Of a stretch of DNA of 64,000 nt, positions 22,137 through 33,437 are shown one piece after another (the first letter of the stretch is position 1; each line of letters opens with the position of its first letter). A model generated the notes under the pieces. The model saw only the letters and a program-made list of their open reading frames with translations, ran no database searches and was not told the origin of the DNA. Position numbers and translations under genes: made by a program. The DNA comes from Rotaria socialis (taxonomy: Eukaryota; Rotifera; Eurotatoria; Philodinida; Philodinidae): assembly GCA_905331475.1 (NCBI GenBank), contig CAJNYU010001443.1, positions 20,672 through 84,671 on the forward strand, read 5' to 3'.

Positions 22137-23587
22137 ATGTCTGAAATAACGGTTAGTTCTACTAATTGGCTTGCAATATCCTTACGAAATGATACTGGTA
22201 TTGTATTCAATTTAAATGATATTCAACAATGGCAACATCTTAGGCCTGTAACTGCTAGCAGTTCATCAAGTGAAGTTACTTCTACATCAACCGTTGATAA
22301 ACAGCAAGAAAAAACTGAAGATGATGACGAAAATACAAATGAACTCAATCGTAATCTAATCAAATTTACACCTGATGGACAAAAATTACTTATCAATGGG
22401 CAAAATAAACAAATTTACATTTACATATCATCCTATGATGAGAATACAAAAACATATTGGCAATTGCAACGGATAGTAACAATAAAGAAACGTGCATCGG
22501 CATTCGATGTAACAAATGAAATTCTTCTTATTGCTGATAAAAGTGGTGATGTTTATAAAACTGATTTGTTAACTGATACCAGTGTTGTTCTTACAGCCGA
22601 TGATTGTATTATGGGACATCTATCAATGCTGCTTGATATTGCGTTTATTACGACAGATAAAAATCAGCAATTTATATTAACTACGGATCGAGATGAAAAA
22701 ATTCGTTTAACTCACTATCCGAATGCTTATAATATTGAAGGATTTTGTCTTGGCCATTCAGAATTTGTCTCTCATGTAAAATTAATCGATCAAAATCATA
22801 TTCTTTCAGCATCTGGCGATGGTTAGAAATTTTTTTTCTTGTCTAAAAATATTTTTTAAAATTCGTTCGACTTTCAGGTACGCTTCGTCTTTGGCATTTA
22901 CCCGATTGCAGAGAATTGAATTTTTTCGAAACAAAAACATTCCTTTCGTCATTTAAAAGTCTATCCTATGGTTCATCGCCATCCGGCTTCGAAAATAATA
23001 ATAATGAAGTACCATTAGATTCGTCATCAATTAATTATTCCGTATGGAACATGGATCTTGTTTCGCCTAATTTAATAAAATCCGATATGAAAAATGTTTT
23101 TATTGCTATATCGATTTATGCATATCGAAATCATACGATATATTTAACAAAATTATCAAATCTTGAAAAAACAACAAATGAACAATGCAAATTAACATTT
23201 AATTCTAAATATGGTACAATTATAGATTATTGTTTCTCAACAAAAGAACTCATATCGAATTCTCAATGTAATTTATTTATACTATTTGACAGTAATATTT
23301 TACTTAAATTAAATTTGATTTCGATATTTTCCTATGATAAAAATGAAATCGACGAAAATGATTCAGTCATCAGTACAATAATTAATACAAAAGAATTTAA
23401 TTTCATGAATAATATAACATCGAATGAAATTATATTTAAGCAATTATTTAAAATGCGTGGAGATCCTGGTGATAGTGCATATTATAAACGTAAAAATGAA
23501 CGTATTGAACAACAAGAAGAAAAACGAAGAAAAAAACAAGTATCAAAACAGTTTCAAGAAAAAGTTGCAATCAATGAAAATGTCTAA
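22137..23587 (+). CDS. WDR4: WDR4 homologue, non-catalytic subunit of tRNA m7G46 methyltransferase
   Basis: WD-repeat scaffold (yeast Trm82) that partners the catalytic METTL1/Trm8 to place 7-methylguanosine at position 46 of tRNAs, in nucleus and cytosol. Two exons (22137-22821, 22878-23587) give 464 residues and close in frame with the splice inside the Gly of SGDGTLRLWHL. Diagnostic blocks are ILLIADKSGDVYKTDLL, GHLSMLLDIAF, LTTDRDEKIRLTHYP, FCLGHSEFVSHVKL and SASGDGTLRLW, each matching the order in animal WDR4. The C-terminus carries a basic helix (YYKRKNERIEQQEEKRRKKQ), as in orthologues. The N-terminus has a Ser/Thr/Asp-rich insertion (about residues 40-70). No METTL1 gene is in the window. 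Confidence 0.92.
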
Positions 23588-24181
23588 TGAGAGAGAGATT
23601 ACAACAACTATATAACCTACTATTTGAGTTCATAGTAAACCTATAGAAAAATGGTTTTCTTCCTGATAAACTTAGAAGAATTCGCCTTTAGGACATCTCT
23701 GACATTAACACTTATGGGTTGTTTTGCTTGGTTTTCGACTTTAGACTCTTCTTGTAGATAGATAGAATCGCGCTCAAAATATCAGGACATTCCCCCGTAG
23801 TCACTAGTCTTATCTATTCATGAAAGTCTATTGTTTGACTTTATTAATCGCAGTCGAAAATTCAGTACAATTGATTTGCAAAAATTCCTACGAATGAGCC
23901 CTATTCGATTTCTTCTTCAAATTTATCAACAGTTCCTTTATGCGTCTAATATGTACTTAAATAGTGGCTTATTGTTGTAGTAATCTACGCGTGACTGAAT
24001 TTCAAAATATTTCTTCAACTACGCCCTATATGTAAAAGGTGTATTGGTTGTTTTCAAACGTGTGCCATTTTTCTCGTTCGATTAGCTTCCATATAAAAAC
24101 GATCACTTGTTTTTCTCTCACTGTTATCTATCAAACAAGATTAAATATACTGAAAATTGTGTTTTTGATAACTTTTTTCAG
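23588..24181. other. Intergenic between WDR4 and ACADVL
   Basis: No gene seen. The last bases before the ACADVL ATG (gataacttttttcag) look like a splice acceptor, so a non-coding or short upstream exon may lie here. Confidence 0.4.
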
Positions 24182-26936
24182 ATGATGATTTCATCGCTAG
24201 TTGGATGTACTTGCCGATGTATTCCATCTGATCTAGTTTCATTAAATCGAACAATAATTTATCGAACACTATCATTAGCATCGTCACCGGTGACATCTAA
24301 AATATCAATACATGAACAGAAGTCAAAAACAGAAGAGAATAAAGAATATGAAAAGATTAAAGACGCTCGTCATCCGACAGAATCATCGTCTACAACAGAT
24401 AAAGTTGTTTCAAGTGATAAAAAGTCAAAAGCGTCAAATTCATTTGTTATCAATTTCTATCGAGGTCTGTTTAATCCTCAAGAAGTATTTCCATATCCTA
24501 GTGTAATGAATGAAGAACAAAAAGAGAATATTAAAATGTTGATTGATCCAATATGGAAATTTTTTGAAGAAAAAAATGATCCCGCAAAAAATGATCAATT
24601 AGAAAAGGTAACCTATTCAATCAGACGACTGCTCTTAAAACGAATTCTGTTGTGTTTCAAATAGATTCCAGATGAAGTAATGAATGGTTTGAAAGAACAA
24701 GGAGTATTCGGTATTCAAGTTCCTGTTGAATACGGTGGACTTGGCTTGACAAATACCCAAGCAGCACGTCTTTTTGAAATAATCAGCGCTCATGATCTTA
24801 GCATTTCAATATGCACCGGTGCACATCAATCCATTGGTTTTAAAGGTATATTATTATTTGGTACTTATGTTCAAAAAAAACAGTATCTGCCAAAATTAGC
24901 CGCCGGAGAACAAATCGCAGCATTTGCTCTTACAGAACCTACAGGTATGATATTTTCGATCTAAAGTAAAAAGAATTCAACTTAAATGAAATTACAAGAT
25001 CTTGACTTATACATATCTTTTTTTTTCCTAAGATAGCTGACGTATTTTTACTGTTCTACAATAGTCCACACTAGCCCAAATTGGAATTCATTACATTATA
25101 TAGACTTCAGCGTAGAATAAAAAGTTGCAAAACAGAATGACACTTTAGGATTACTCTAAATAGTAATAGCATTTGAGATCTGTTTCGTGAATATAACCTA
25201 GAGAATGATATACGCATAGCAATTGAGCTAATTTTCATTTTTATTTCAGCTGGTAGTGATGCTTCTTCCATTAAAACAAAAGCAACATTGTCACCCGATG
25301 GTAAATATTATATTTTAAATGGCACTAAAATTTGGATATCGAATGGCGGTCTTGCTGATGTATTCACTGTATTCGCACAAGTGCAATCGACCGATGATAA
25401 AACAGGTCAAAAAATAAATAAAATGACAGCGTTTATTGTCGAAAGAAGTTTCGGTGGTCTCACACATGGACAACCAGAGAAAAAAATGGGTATAAATGCA
25501 TCGAATACAGCTCAGATTTATTTTGAAGATTGTAAAGTTCCTATTGAAAATGTACTTGGTGGTGTCGGAAATGGATTTAAAGTACGAGAAAAGATAAAAT
25601 TTATGAAGTCGACTGTTTAGTTTGATTCGATTTTCTGATTAAAAGGTTGCAGTGAATATTTTAAATAATGGACGATTTGGTATGGTTGCTGGCTTATCTG
25701 GAACAATGAAAATGGCTATTAAACAAACCATTGTAAGTTTCTTTGACAAGCATTCTCTCAATGTTGAGTGTTGCAATTCTAATGAGACATATTCAGGAAC
25801 TGTCTTTTATTTTTTTTATCTAACCCATGATCAATAGTAAACAAATTATATAACGAGTTAACTGTACTACTTGAATAAAAAATTCAACCGTTTTTCTAGT
25901 ATACAACTCACTTTTTAAAGGGAAAACTCGAAATTGTTTTATCAGTTCATTCTTAAAAACAAATCAATCCTTTGTAAAATATATCTCAACAGAATTTTGC
26001 TAAAAATCGTCGTCAATTCGGTCGAACTATTGATACATATGGCAATATACAAGAAAAACTTGTTCGAATGGAAATGAGACAATATGTAACTGAAAGCATG
26101 GCATTTCTTTTGGCACAAAATATGGATCGAGGAATCACTGACTATCAATGTAATTAATAAAAGTTCTATTTCTTAGTATGATTTTTTGCTTCTACAAAAT
26201 AATTTCAATTTTAGGTGAAGCTGCCATAGGAAAAATCTTCGCGTCCGAATCAGCATGGTATGTACTCGATGAAGCAATACAAATTCATGGCGGAATGGGT
26301 TTCATGAGAAGCACCGGTCTTGAACGTGTTGTACGAGATTTACGTATCTTTCGAATATTTGAAGGTGCGAATGATGTTCTTCGATTATTTATTGCTTCAA
26401 CTGGTTTACAAGATGTTGGTTTACATCTAAGTGAACTACAGAAAGCAGTTCGAAATTTTAATTTTAATATTATCGTTGGTGAAAGTTCGAAACGTTTACG
26501 TCGAGGTATTGGCATTTCTACAGGCCCGGATATCAATGATTATATACATTCATCACTTCAACCATCTGGGTTACTTTTATCGAAGTCGATTGATAGTTTT
26601 GGTACGGCTGTTCAACAGATTCTTATTAAATATGGTAAAACTATTCGCGACGAACAATTTATTGTTCACCGTATTGGAGATATTACCATTGATTTATATT
26701 CAATGGCAGCTAGTTTGTCACGTTGTACGCAATCGTTCAGTAGTCAAATCTCATCAGCTGTGCATGAGTCTAAATTAGTTCAAATTTGGTGTGAAGAAGC
26801 TTATGAGAGAATTAATAATAATATTAATCTTATTCAAAGTTCGGATTTTATTCAAAGAACACGATTAATGAATGAATTAGCGCGAGAAATTGTAGAGAAT
26901 GAATCAACTGTTCCTGTACATCCATTGGGTTTTTAA
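24182..26936 (+). CDS. ACADVL: Very long-chain acyl-CoA dehydrogenase homologue, mitochondrial
   Basis: FAD enzyme for the first step of mitochondrial beta-oxidation of very long-chain acyl-CoAs at the inner membrane. Six exons (24182-24607, 24665-24944, 25250-25581, 25646-25732, 25993-26149, 26215-26936) give 667 residues with frame closed; human VLCAD is 655. An Arg/Ser-rich presequence precedes a low-complexity linker. Blocks in order: [30 protein letters not shown] (FAD/substrate loop); [63 protein letters not shown]; and [19 protein letters not shown], whose Glu is the catalytic base. A C-terminal extension of about 180 residues ends PLGF, as in VLCAD. The ANDVLRLF wording and tail favour ACADVL over ACAD9. 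One linker change: GTND is GAND here. Confidence 0.92.
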
Positions 26937-27762
26937 AAAGACACACATGTCTTTTTAGATGTATTTCTTCAGTATCTGATTTTATTTTTAGAGAAAACAA
27001 AACATAGAAGAATAATTTTTTAATGTTTTGTCTAGTTTTGATCAGATTTTTATATAAATAAATATAAATTGATGCAGTATTAAAAGAAAAAGCTATCATG
27101 GTTATTTTTTTCTAAAAGATACAAGCAAGATCTACTCAAACTTTATTATAATTATCTGCATGAAATTTTGCAATTGATGGCTGATACATTTCAGACATTT
27201 TTCTAACAACTAGAATCCCAACGAGATCATTTTGTGACTTATAAACAGTCATTTTTGAAATTTCTTGAAATGTATTCCTTCTGTTATCAATAACTGAAGA
27301 ATATTTTCGTTTATGCTATTCTCTCTGATGTATGAAATGTCTTCTAGTAATTATTTTAATGGACTAACGATTTTTTACTCAAATAATTGTAATCTTTCTA
27401 AAATTTTGAAATCCGATATTATTCTGGTAATGAACAGAAATTAGTGTCCGCAATGATAGATAATAATTCTACACAATAATGTCTATTTGAATTCTTCAAT
27501 TTCCAAAATTTTCCCTGCATCGCGTTGCGTTTTGTTCTTTGTATGTTCTTGTTCAATTTTCCACATCAATCCACTCGAATTCTTGATCGGTCGATGTTCG
27601 CTTTAATATTTTCTTTAATCGAATAAGATAACGTTATGGATGCAGGTTTATATAGAAACGCTGTTAGCGCAATCCCTGTGGGATTAAAATGTGAAACACG
27701 ATAAAGCTCCTTTTCTGGGATCCGTCTACCACGGTATGTAGAGTTTCTCTGCCACGGTCTTT

Positions 27763-27784
27763 GGGGGGGGGGGGGGGGGGGGGG
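27763..27784. repeat. G homopolymer, 22 bp
   Basis: Twenty-two consecutive G follow tctt and run directly into the ATTAATG array, with an ambiguous base (n) at 27793. A comparable tract, C18 at 57361-57378, is followed by aaagaaagg, the complementary tcttt context. Its length in the assembly is probably unreliable. Confidence 0.9.
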
Positions 27785-27975
27785 TATTAATTNACATTAA
27801 TATTAATGATTAATGAAAACATTAATTTTAAAATTAATGTTAATGTTTTTCATTAATCATTAATATTAATGAATTAAGTTTTTCTTAGAAAACATTAAGC
27901 ATTAAGATTAATGGCTAATGGAAGTCATTAATTAATGTCATTAATTAAGTTCCGTTAAAAAAAATGGTCCACCCC
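27785..27975. repeat. ATTAATG/CATTAAT word array, possible MITE
   Basis: About 175 bp of interleaved ATTAATG, CATTAAT and TTAATATTAA words, self-complementary throughout. The right edge is ttaaaaaaaatggtccacccctaccctc. Reversed this reads like a GGGTAGGGGTGGACC terminus, perhaps the counterpart of the poly-G on the left, but no clean terminal inverted repeat or target duplication is seen. Confidence 0.5.
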
Positions 27976-28697
27976 TACCCTCAAGATACCTATATAAAAG
28001 TCAATCAAGTGCGAATTTTCAGATTGTTGTACTTAGAATAATTATTATGGTGTATAATACATGAGAAAATCAAAAATTTTCTTTCTTCTTATAATAAAAA
28101 GTCCAAATAAATGACTGTCGTTTCTCATAAAATTCTATATCGCGATAGGTGCACAATGTCATATGAATTTATGGTATTTACTGAGAAAACAAATGTTTTA
28201 TTACTCGTAGTAACCATGAAGGAGAGCACATTCTGTTGACTTCAAATCAAGTTTAATGTATCGAAAATGTATTTACGAGTGGTTCATGGAAATCTTGATA
28301 CTTGGAAAAATAAAAATAAAGTACATAAGCAATAGTTTGGCATAATAAGTAAATAATTATCAAGATAGATTTTCAGATTCAATACCTGCTTGCTACATTA
28401 ATAGGATGTGCTAATCAATATATCTAAACGCAGATATAGCCGTCTAGTGAATTTTTGTTTGTTTAATGTTTTCATATCCCAGTAAAATAGGTTCGTTTGA
28501 TGAAAAGCCCAATTGATAGTATTACTGACGTCAATACTAATTACCATTTCTTTGTTCCTGAGAGTGTGTACAAAAGTTTTATTTTTTGCCCCATTTTCAT
28601 TAATCATGATATCAATTTTGTTCATCTGTCACTAATCAAACTCGTTTTAGATTAGATAGCTTAATCCTTCGAGTCATTTTGTAACTACAAGCAAAAT

Positions 28698-31600
28698 ATG
28701 GCGAATAGAAAAGAAAACAAAGAAATGATAACAATTGTTTGGTACGATTCCAATATTGATTCGTACAAGCAAACAGAAAATATCAACGAACGATTACGTC
28801 AAATCAATGATTACGTTCTATATTATAATGAACTTGAGCCTTTCAAAAACGATATCGATTTCATGGACAACGAGAAGATTTTCTTAATTACGTCTAGTCT
28901 TAATGCTTCTCAAGTCAATAAACTTCCGCAAATCAATGCTATTTTCATATTTGATTTCGAGAAAACCCCGAGTACAGAATTCGATTGTGAACGTGAACGA
29001 ACCATTGGCATTTTTAATGAATTAGACAATTTGTATTCATCAATTCAACAACAAATCGAACTGAATAATGAATTATTTCAAACGTTCAGCTTCTTGGATC
29101 AATCTGAATATTCAATACAAGATCTATCGAAACAAACATCCAATTTATTTTGGTATCAACTTTTCAATGATGTTATTTTACGGTCATCACATGGCCAAGT
29201 AGTCAAGAATGAAATGATCGATGCATGTCGTCAATATTACCAAGACAATTTAGAATATATGAAATTAATTGACGAATTCGAACATGAATATCGTTCAGAC
29301 AAAGTTATTGAATGGTATTTAAAAAGATCGTTTCCCTACAAAATCATTAAAAAAGCATTACAAACAAGAGACATGGACCAATTGAATATATTGAGATATT
29401 TCATGGGTGATCTTGTGCAAAGTTTTACACGACAAGATCAAAACAAGAGTCAATCTGAAAATCTCACTGTCTATCGAGGTTTGAAATTATCGAACGGTCA
29501 ACTTGAAGAATTGAGAAAAAACGTAGGAAAACTTCTTCTAACTAATGGATTCATAACAGCAACTGTACTGCGTTCAAATGCATTGAAGTTTGCCAGAAAA
29601 TCAATCCAATCAACAGATATTGTCGATGCTATTTTAGAAATCGAGTTAACTACAAAAGATGTTAACAAACATGTTCTCGTTACTGACATGGACAAATGCG
29701 CAGAGTTTGCCAGTCAAGATGATATTGTTTTTGATTTAGCTGCTGTATTTCATTTAGATAATATTGAATTCCATGAAAATATTTGGATTATTAAAATGAG
29801 TATTTCGACCGAAGAGAAACTTATTCTGGAAAAATATATCAAAGATACACATAAAAAAAATAATAATTTAAGTATTCCCATTCTATTCGGACGTCTGATG
29901 TTGGATATGGGCCATTGGAATCAGTCACAAACATATTTCGAACGTTTGCTAATCGATGCAAACGATCTAGATCAAGCATGGATAGAACATAGCCTCGGTG
30001 AAATTCATTCATGCAAATCAGAATGGCCTGTTGCACATCAATATTATGATCGTGCTTACGATCGAATGAACGATCCGAAACAAGTGCATATCAAAGACTC
30101 AGCTCTGGTACTTTCAGATATTGGAGAGACTCTCTATGCAGAAGGAAAATACGACGAAGCTATGAGTTTTCATACACGAGCATTAACCATTCGAAAGGAA
30201 AACTTTCCTCCAGATCATGTACATATCGCTACAAGTCTACGTAATATTGGTGATATTTTATCTGAGCAAAAAAGATACAACGAAGCATATGTAAATTTTC
30301 AAGAATCATTAAAAATATTGGAGAAATATTACAATGGTTCTCATATTGATATGGCCAAGTGTCTGATCTCGATTGGACTCTACTTTCGTGAACAAAGAGA
30401 CCATAAAAAAGCTCTTGAGTATCATCAACAAGCATTATCAATCTACGAACGATACTATCCTTTAGGTCATGTGTCTATGGCATCAACGCTCAATAATATT
30501 GCATACATTCTATTTAGACAAGATCAATGTGATGAAGCCATCGCTACTCATCATCGAGCATTAAAAATGCAAAAGAAATGTTATCCATTTGATCATATTA
30601 ATATTGCTGACCACCTGTGTACATTGGGTATACTTAACTATGCATTAGACAACTATGAAGCTGCTTTAGAAAATTTTCAACAATCATCAAGTATTCACCA
30701 ACAATATTATACTTCCGGTCATGCTGAACAAATATGTGTTTTGAATAATATTGGCATTGTATTGGGTAAGTTAGATAAGTTTAATGATGCTATGGATTAT
30801 CATCGTCAAGCCTTAGCTATACAAGAGAAATATTATCCATCGTACCAAGGCACCGTAGCAGAGACACTCGATTTAATTGCAGTAGCTCTCGACAATCAAA
30901 TGAAATACGAAGAAGCTTTATCTTATCATCGGCAAGCGTTAACAATACTAAACAACTACTATTCAATGAATCATGCGGATATAGCGTTTACACTCGCATA
31001 CATCGGTGACGTATTGGCTCAGCAAGAAAAGTTCGATGAAGCTCTAGAATCGTATCAACAAGCTTTGACGATACTCGAAAAGTCTTGTCCATATTCTCTT
31101 AATGATATTGCAAATAGTTTAACTCTTATTGGTTTTAATTTCGTTAATCAAAACAAGTTCGACGAATCGATCGAATATTTTCAAAAAGCACTAGAAAAAC
31201 AAAAGTGCTATTATGGCTCTGATCATCCCAACATTGCGAATACACTTATTAACATAGGCGATACACTTCGTTGTCAGAAAAAGTTTGATGAAGCCATCGA
31301 ATATCATAGAAAGGCATTAGCTATTCAAGAGAAATACTATCCTCTAGGACATTCTAGTATTGCTACCACGATGAATCAAATTGCTTTCATATTGGAAGAT
31401 GAAAATAAGTACGATGAGGCATTTCATTATTATCAACAAGTAAATTCAGTACTTACAAAACTGGAAAAGAATTATCCATCATATCAATTACAGATTGCTA
31501 ATAGTTTAAGAAATATTAGTAATGTTCTATATTTACAAGATAAGAACGAAGAAGCTTTTGAATATCAACAACGTGCATTATCGATCAGAGAAAAATTTTT

Positions 31601-33437
31601 ACCACCTGATCATGCTGATATTGCGAATATCTACATAGACATTAGTCGCAGTTTGCATGAGCAAGGAAAATATGCTGATGCACGTGAATTTCAACAGCGA
31701 GCTTTAGCAGTGCAAGAAAAATTCAATCCATTAAATCAATTGCATAGAGCTGCTAGATACAACGAAATTGGTCATACGTTTGCTCGTGAAAAAAACTACG
31801 ACGAAGCCATTCGTTTCTATCAACAAGCATTAGACATCCGAGAGATATTTGATCCAACGAGCCATAATGACATTGTCATTCTACTCAATAACATTAGCGA
31901 TGTATATCAGCAGCAACTAAAATACGATGATGCACTCGTCTGTCAAAAACGAGCATTACGAATACGTGAAATTGGCGATCCATCAAATTGTTCACATGTT
32001 GCAAATATTCTTAACAATATCGGTAATATTCTTCGAGAACAACAAAAGTATAATGAAGCTCTTGGTTACTATCAACAAGTATTGGCAATTTGGGAAGAAT
32101 TTTATTCGTCGGATCATAGAAATATAATAACTTGTCTTAATAATATTGCTCGTGTATTTAGCGACGAAGAAAAATATAATGACGCGCTCGTCTATCGACA
32201 ACGCGTATTAACAATAAGAGAAGAACATGAATCGTCAGATTATCAAGAAATTGCCAATGATCTTAACAACGTTGCACATACTTATTTGAATCTGAATGAA
32301 TACGATAAGGCTCTCGAAATGTATCAACGAGCACTTTCCATTAGAGAACAGTTTTGTACATCCAATCAAGTTGATATTGCTGATAGTCTAGAAAACATCA
32401 GTCATCTTCGACAACAACAACAAAAATATGACGAAGCAGTCGATTTAGCTCATCAGGCTCAGAAAATCTATGAGACATTATATCCAGATGGCCATCTTAG
32501 TATAGTTTCGTGTCTTGATCGTATCGGACGTATTTTAAGCCAACAAGAACAGTACGAGAAAGCGTTCGAATGTCAAGAACAAGCATTAGCGATCAGAGAA
32601 AAATGTGATCCAAATAATCATGCAGATATTGGTCGATCTATCAACGATATGGGTGTCATGTTGTATCATCAAGGCAAATATGATAAAGCTTTTGAGTTCT
32701 ATCAAAAAGCACTAATACACTATGAAGAAGATTATCCTTCTAGTTGTGTGGGTATGCTCACTACATTGGTTAATATTAGTTTAATTTATAGAATGCAATC
32801 AGACTACGATGAAGCTCTAGATACACTACGGCGAGTATTAATAATTCGGAAGGAGCGTTGTCCATTGGAATATTCTAGCATTGCCAAAAATATCCAAGAC
32901 ATGGGCGACATATTCTATGAACAATCTGAATATGAAAATGCTTTTGAATCTTATCAAGAAGCATTATTCATAATAGAAAAACATTACCCGATGGATCATA
33001 TAGAAATAGCCAGTTGTCTACAATCGATGGCAGTTATGTGCAATGCAACGGCAGATTTCGATCGTGCTATTCAATGTTTTGAACGGTGTCTATGCATTAG
33101 AGAAGCAAGTTTACCTAAAGACGATCGATCAATTATCGAAACTCTTATGTACTTGAGTCAAGTGCAAAGAAATCAAAATCAACACAAACTATCGTTGACA
33201 TACGAAATGAATTGTTGTTTGATGCGTATGAAATTTCTGCCAACAGAACGTGAAAGCATTGGTGATAGTTTAATACATATGGCCAAAAGTTACGAGCATC
33301 TCAATAAGCCCAAACTGGCACTTGATTATTACAAGCAAGCACTGAATTTATACAAGGATTATTTACCCGATGGACATGAAAATCAAATAGATATGGAAAT
33401 TAATATCGAACGGCTAACAAAAGAAATGGCAGCATAG
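28698..33437 (+). CDS. Intronless ART-like / kinesin-light-chain-type TPR protein (1579 aa)
   Basis: Three parts are readable. Residues 1 to about 110 form an alpha/beta segment beginning ITIVWYDSNID. A helical segment (WYLKRSFPYKIIKKALQ, about 211-227) leads into an arginine-specific mono-ADP-ribosyltransferase-like domain, about 245-375. Its R of the R-S-E triad is present in LTVYRGLKLS (R260). The serine motif, usually like STS, reads NGFITATV (283-290), and the ExE motif region reads SQDDIVFDLAAVFHL (from 339). NAD-dependent activity is therefore doubtful. From about residue 395 to the end there are 28 tandem TPRs, 26 of them close to 42 residues, with the kinesin-light-chain pattern (NIG..L..Q.KYDEAL.YYQQAL.I.EK..P..H..IA). 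The TPR superhelix would bind protein partners; none is known. The gene has a single exon while its neighbours have many. The start is the first ATG, 15 codons before the first strand. No signal peptide. Confidence 0.88.
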   Translation: MANRKENKEMITIVWYDSNIDSYKQTENINERLRQINDYVLYYNELEPFKNDIDFMDNEKIFLITSSLNASQVNKLPQINAIFIFDFEKTPSTEFDCERERTIGIFNELDNLYSSIQQQIELNNELFQTFSFLDQSEYSIQDLSKQTSNLFWYQLFNDVILRSSHGQVVKNEMIDACRQYYQDNLEYMKLIDEFEHEYRSDKVIEWYLKRSFPYKIIKKALQTRDMDQLNILRYFMGDLVQSFTRQDQNKSQSENLTVYRGLKLSNGQLEELRKNVGKLLLTNGFITATVLRSNALKFARKSIQSTDIVDAILEIELTTKDVNKHVLVTDMDKCAEFASQDDIVFDLAAVFHLDNIEFHENIWIIKMSISTEEKLILEKYIKDTHKKNNNLSIPILFGRLMLDMGHWNQSQTYFERLLIDANDLDQAWIEHSLGEIHSCKSEWPVAHQYYDRAYDRMNDPKQVHIKDSALVLSDIGETLYAEGKYDEAMSFHTRALTIRKENFPPDHVHIATSLRNIGDILSEQKRYNEAYVNFQESLKILEKYYNGSHIDMAKCLISIGLYFREQRDHKKALEYHQQALSIYERYYPLGHVSMASTLNNIAYILFRQDQCDEAIATHHRALKMQKKCYPFDHINIADHLCTLGILNYALDNYEAALENFQQSSSIHQQYYTSGHAEQICVLNNIGIVLGKLDKFNDAMDYHRQALAIQEKYYPSYQGTVAETLDLIAVALDNQMKYEEALSYHRQALTILNNYYSMNHADIAFTLAYIGDVLAQQEKFDEALESYQQALTILEKSCPYSLNDIANSLTLIGFNFVNQNKFDESIEYFQKALEKQKCYYGSDHPNIANTLINIGDTLRCQKKFDEAIEYHRKALAIQEKYYPLGHSSIATTMNQIAFILEDENKYDEAFHYYQQVNSVLTKLEKNYPSYQLQIANSLRNISNVLYLQDKNEEAFEYQQRALSIREKFLPPDHADIANIYIDISRSLHEQGKYADAREFQQRALAVQEKFNPLNQLHRAARYNEIGHTFAREKNYDEAIRFYQQALDIREIFDPTSHNDIVILLNNISDVYQQQLKYDDALVCQKRALRIREIGDPSNCSHVANILNNIGNILREQQKYNEALGYYQQVLAIWEEFYSSDHRNIITCLNNIARVFSDEEKYNDALVYRQRVLTIREEHESSDYQEIANDLNNVAHTYLNLNEYDKALEMYQRALSIREQFCTSNQVDIADSLENISHLRQQQQKYDEAVDLAHQAQKIYETLYPDGHLSIVSCLDRIGRILSQQEQYEKAFECQEQALAIREKCDPNNHADIGRSINDMGVMLYHQGKYDKAFEFYQKALIHYEEDYPSSCVGMLTTLVNISLIYRMQSDYDEALDTLRRVLIIRKERCPLEYSSIAKNIQDMGDIFYEQSEYENAFESYQEALFIIEKHYPMDHIEIASCLQSMAVMCNATADFDRAIQCFERCLCIREASLPKDDRSIIETLMYLSQVQRNQNQHKLSLTYEMNCCLMRMKFLPTERESIGDSLIHMAKSYEHLNKPKLALDYYKQALNLYKDYLPDGHENQIDMEINIERLTKEMAA

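Larger units (their letters stand above)
26937..28697. other. Intergenic: poly-G tract and ATTAATG array
   Basis: No gene is supported between ACADVL and the ART-TPR gene. The region holds the G-homopolymer and the ATTAATG word array listed separately. The rest is AT-rich unique-looking sequence. Confidence 0.45.
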
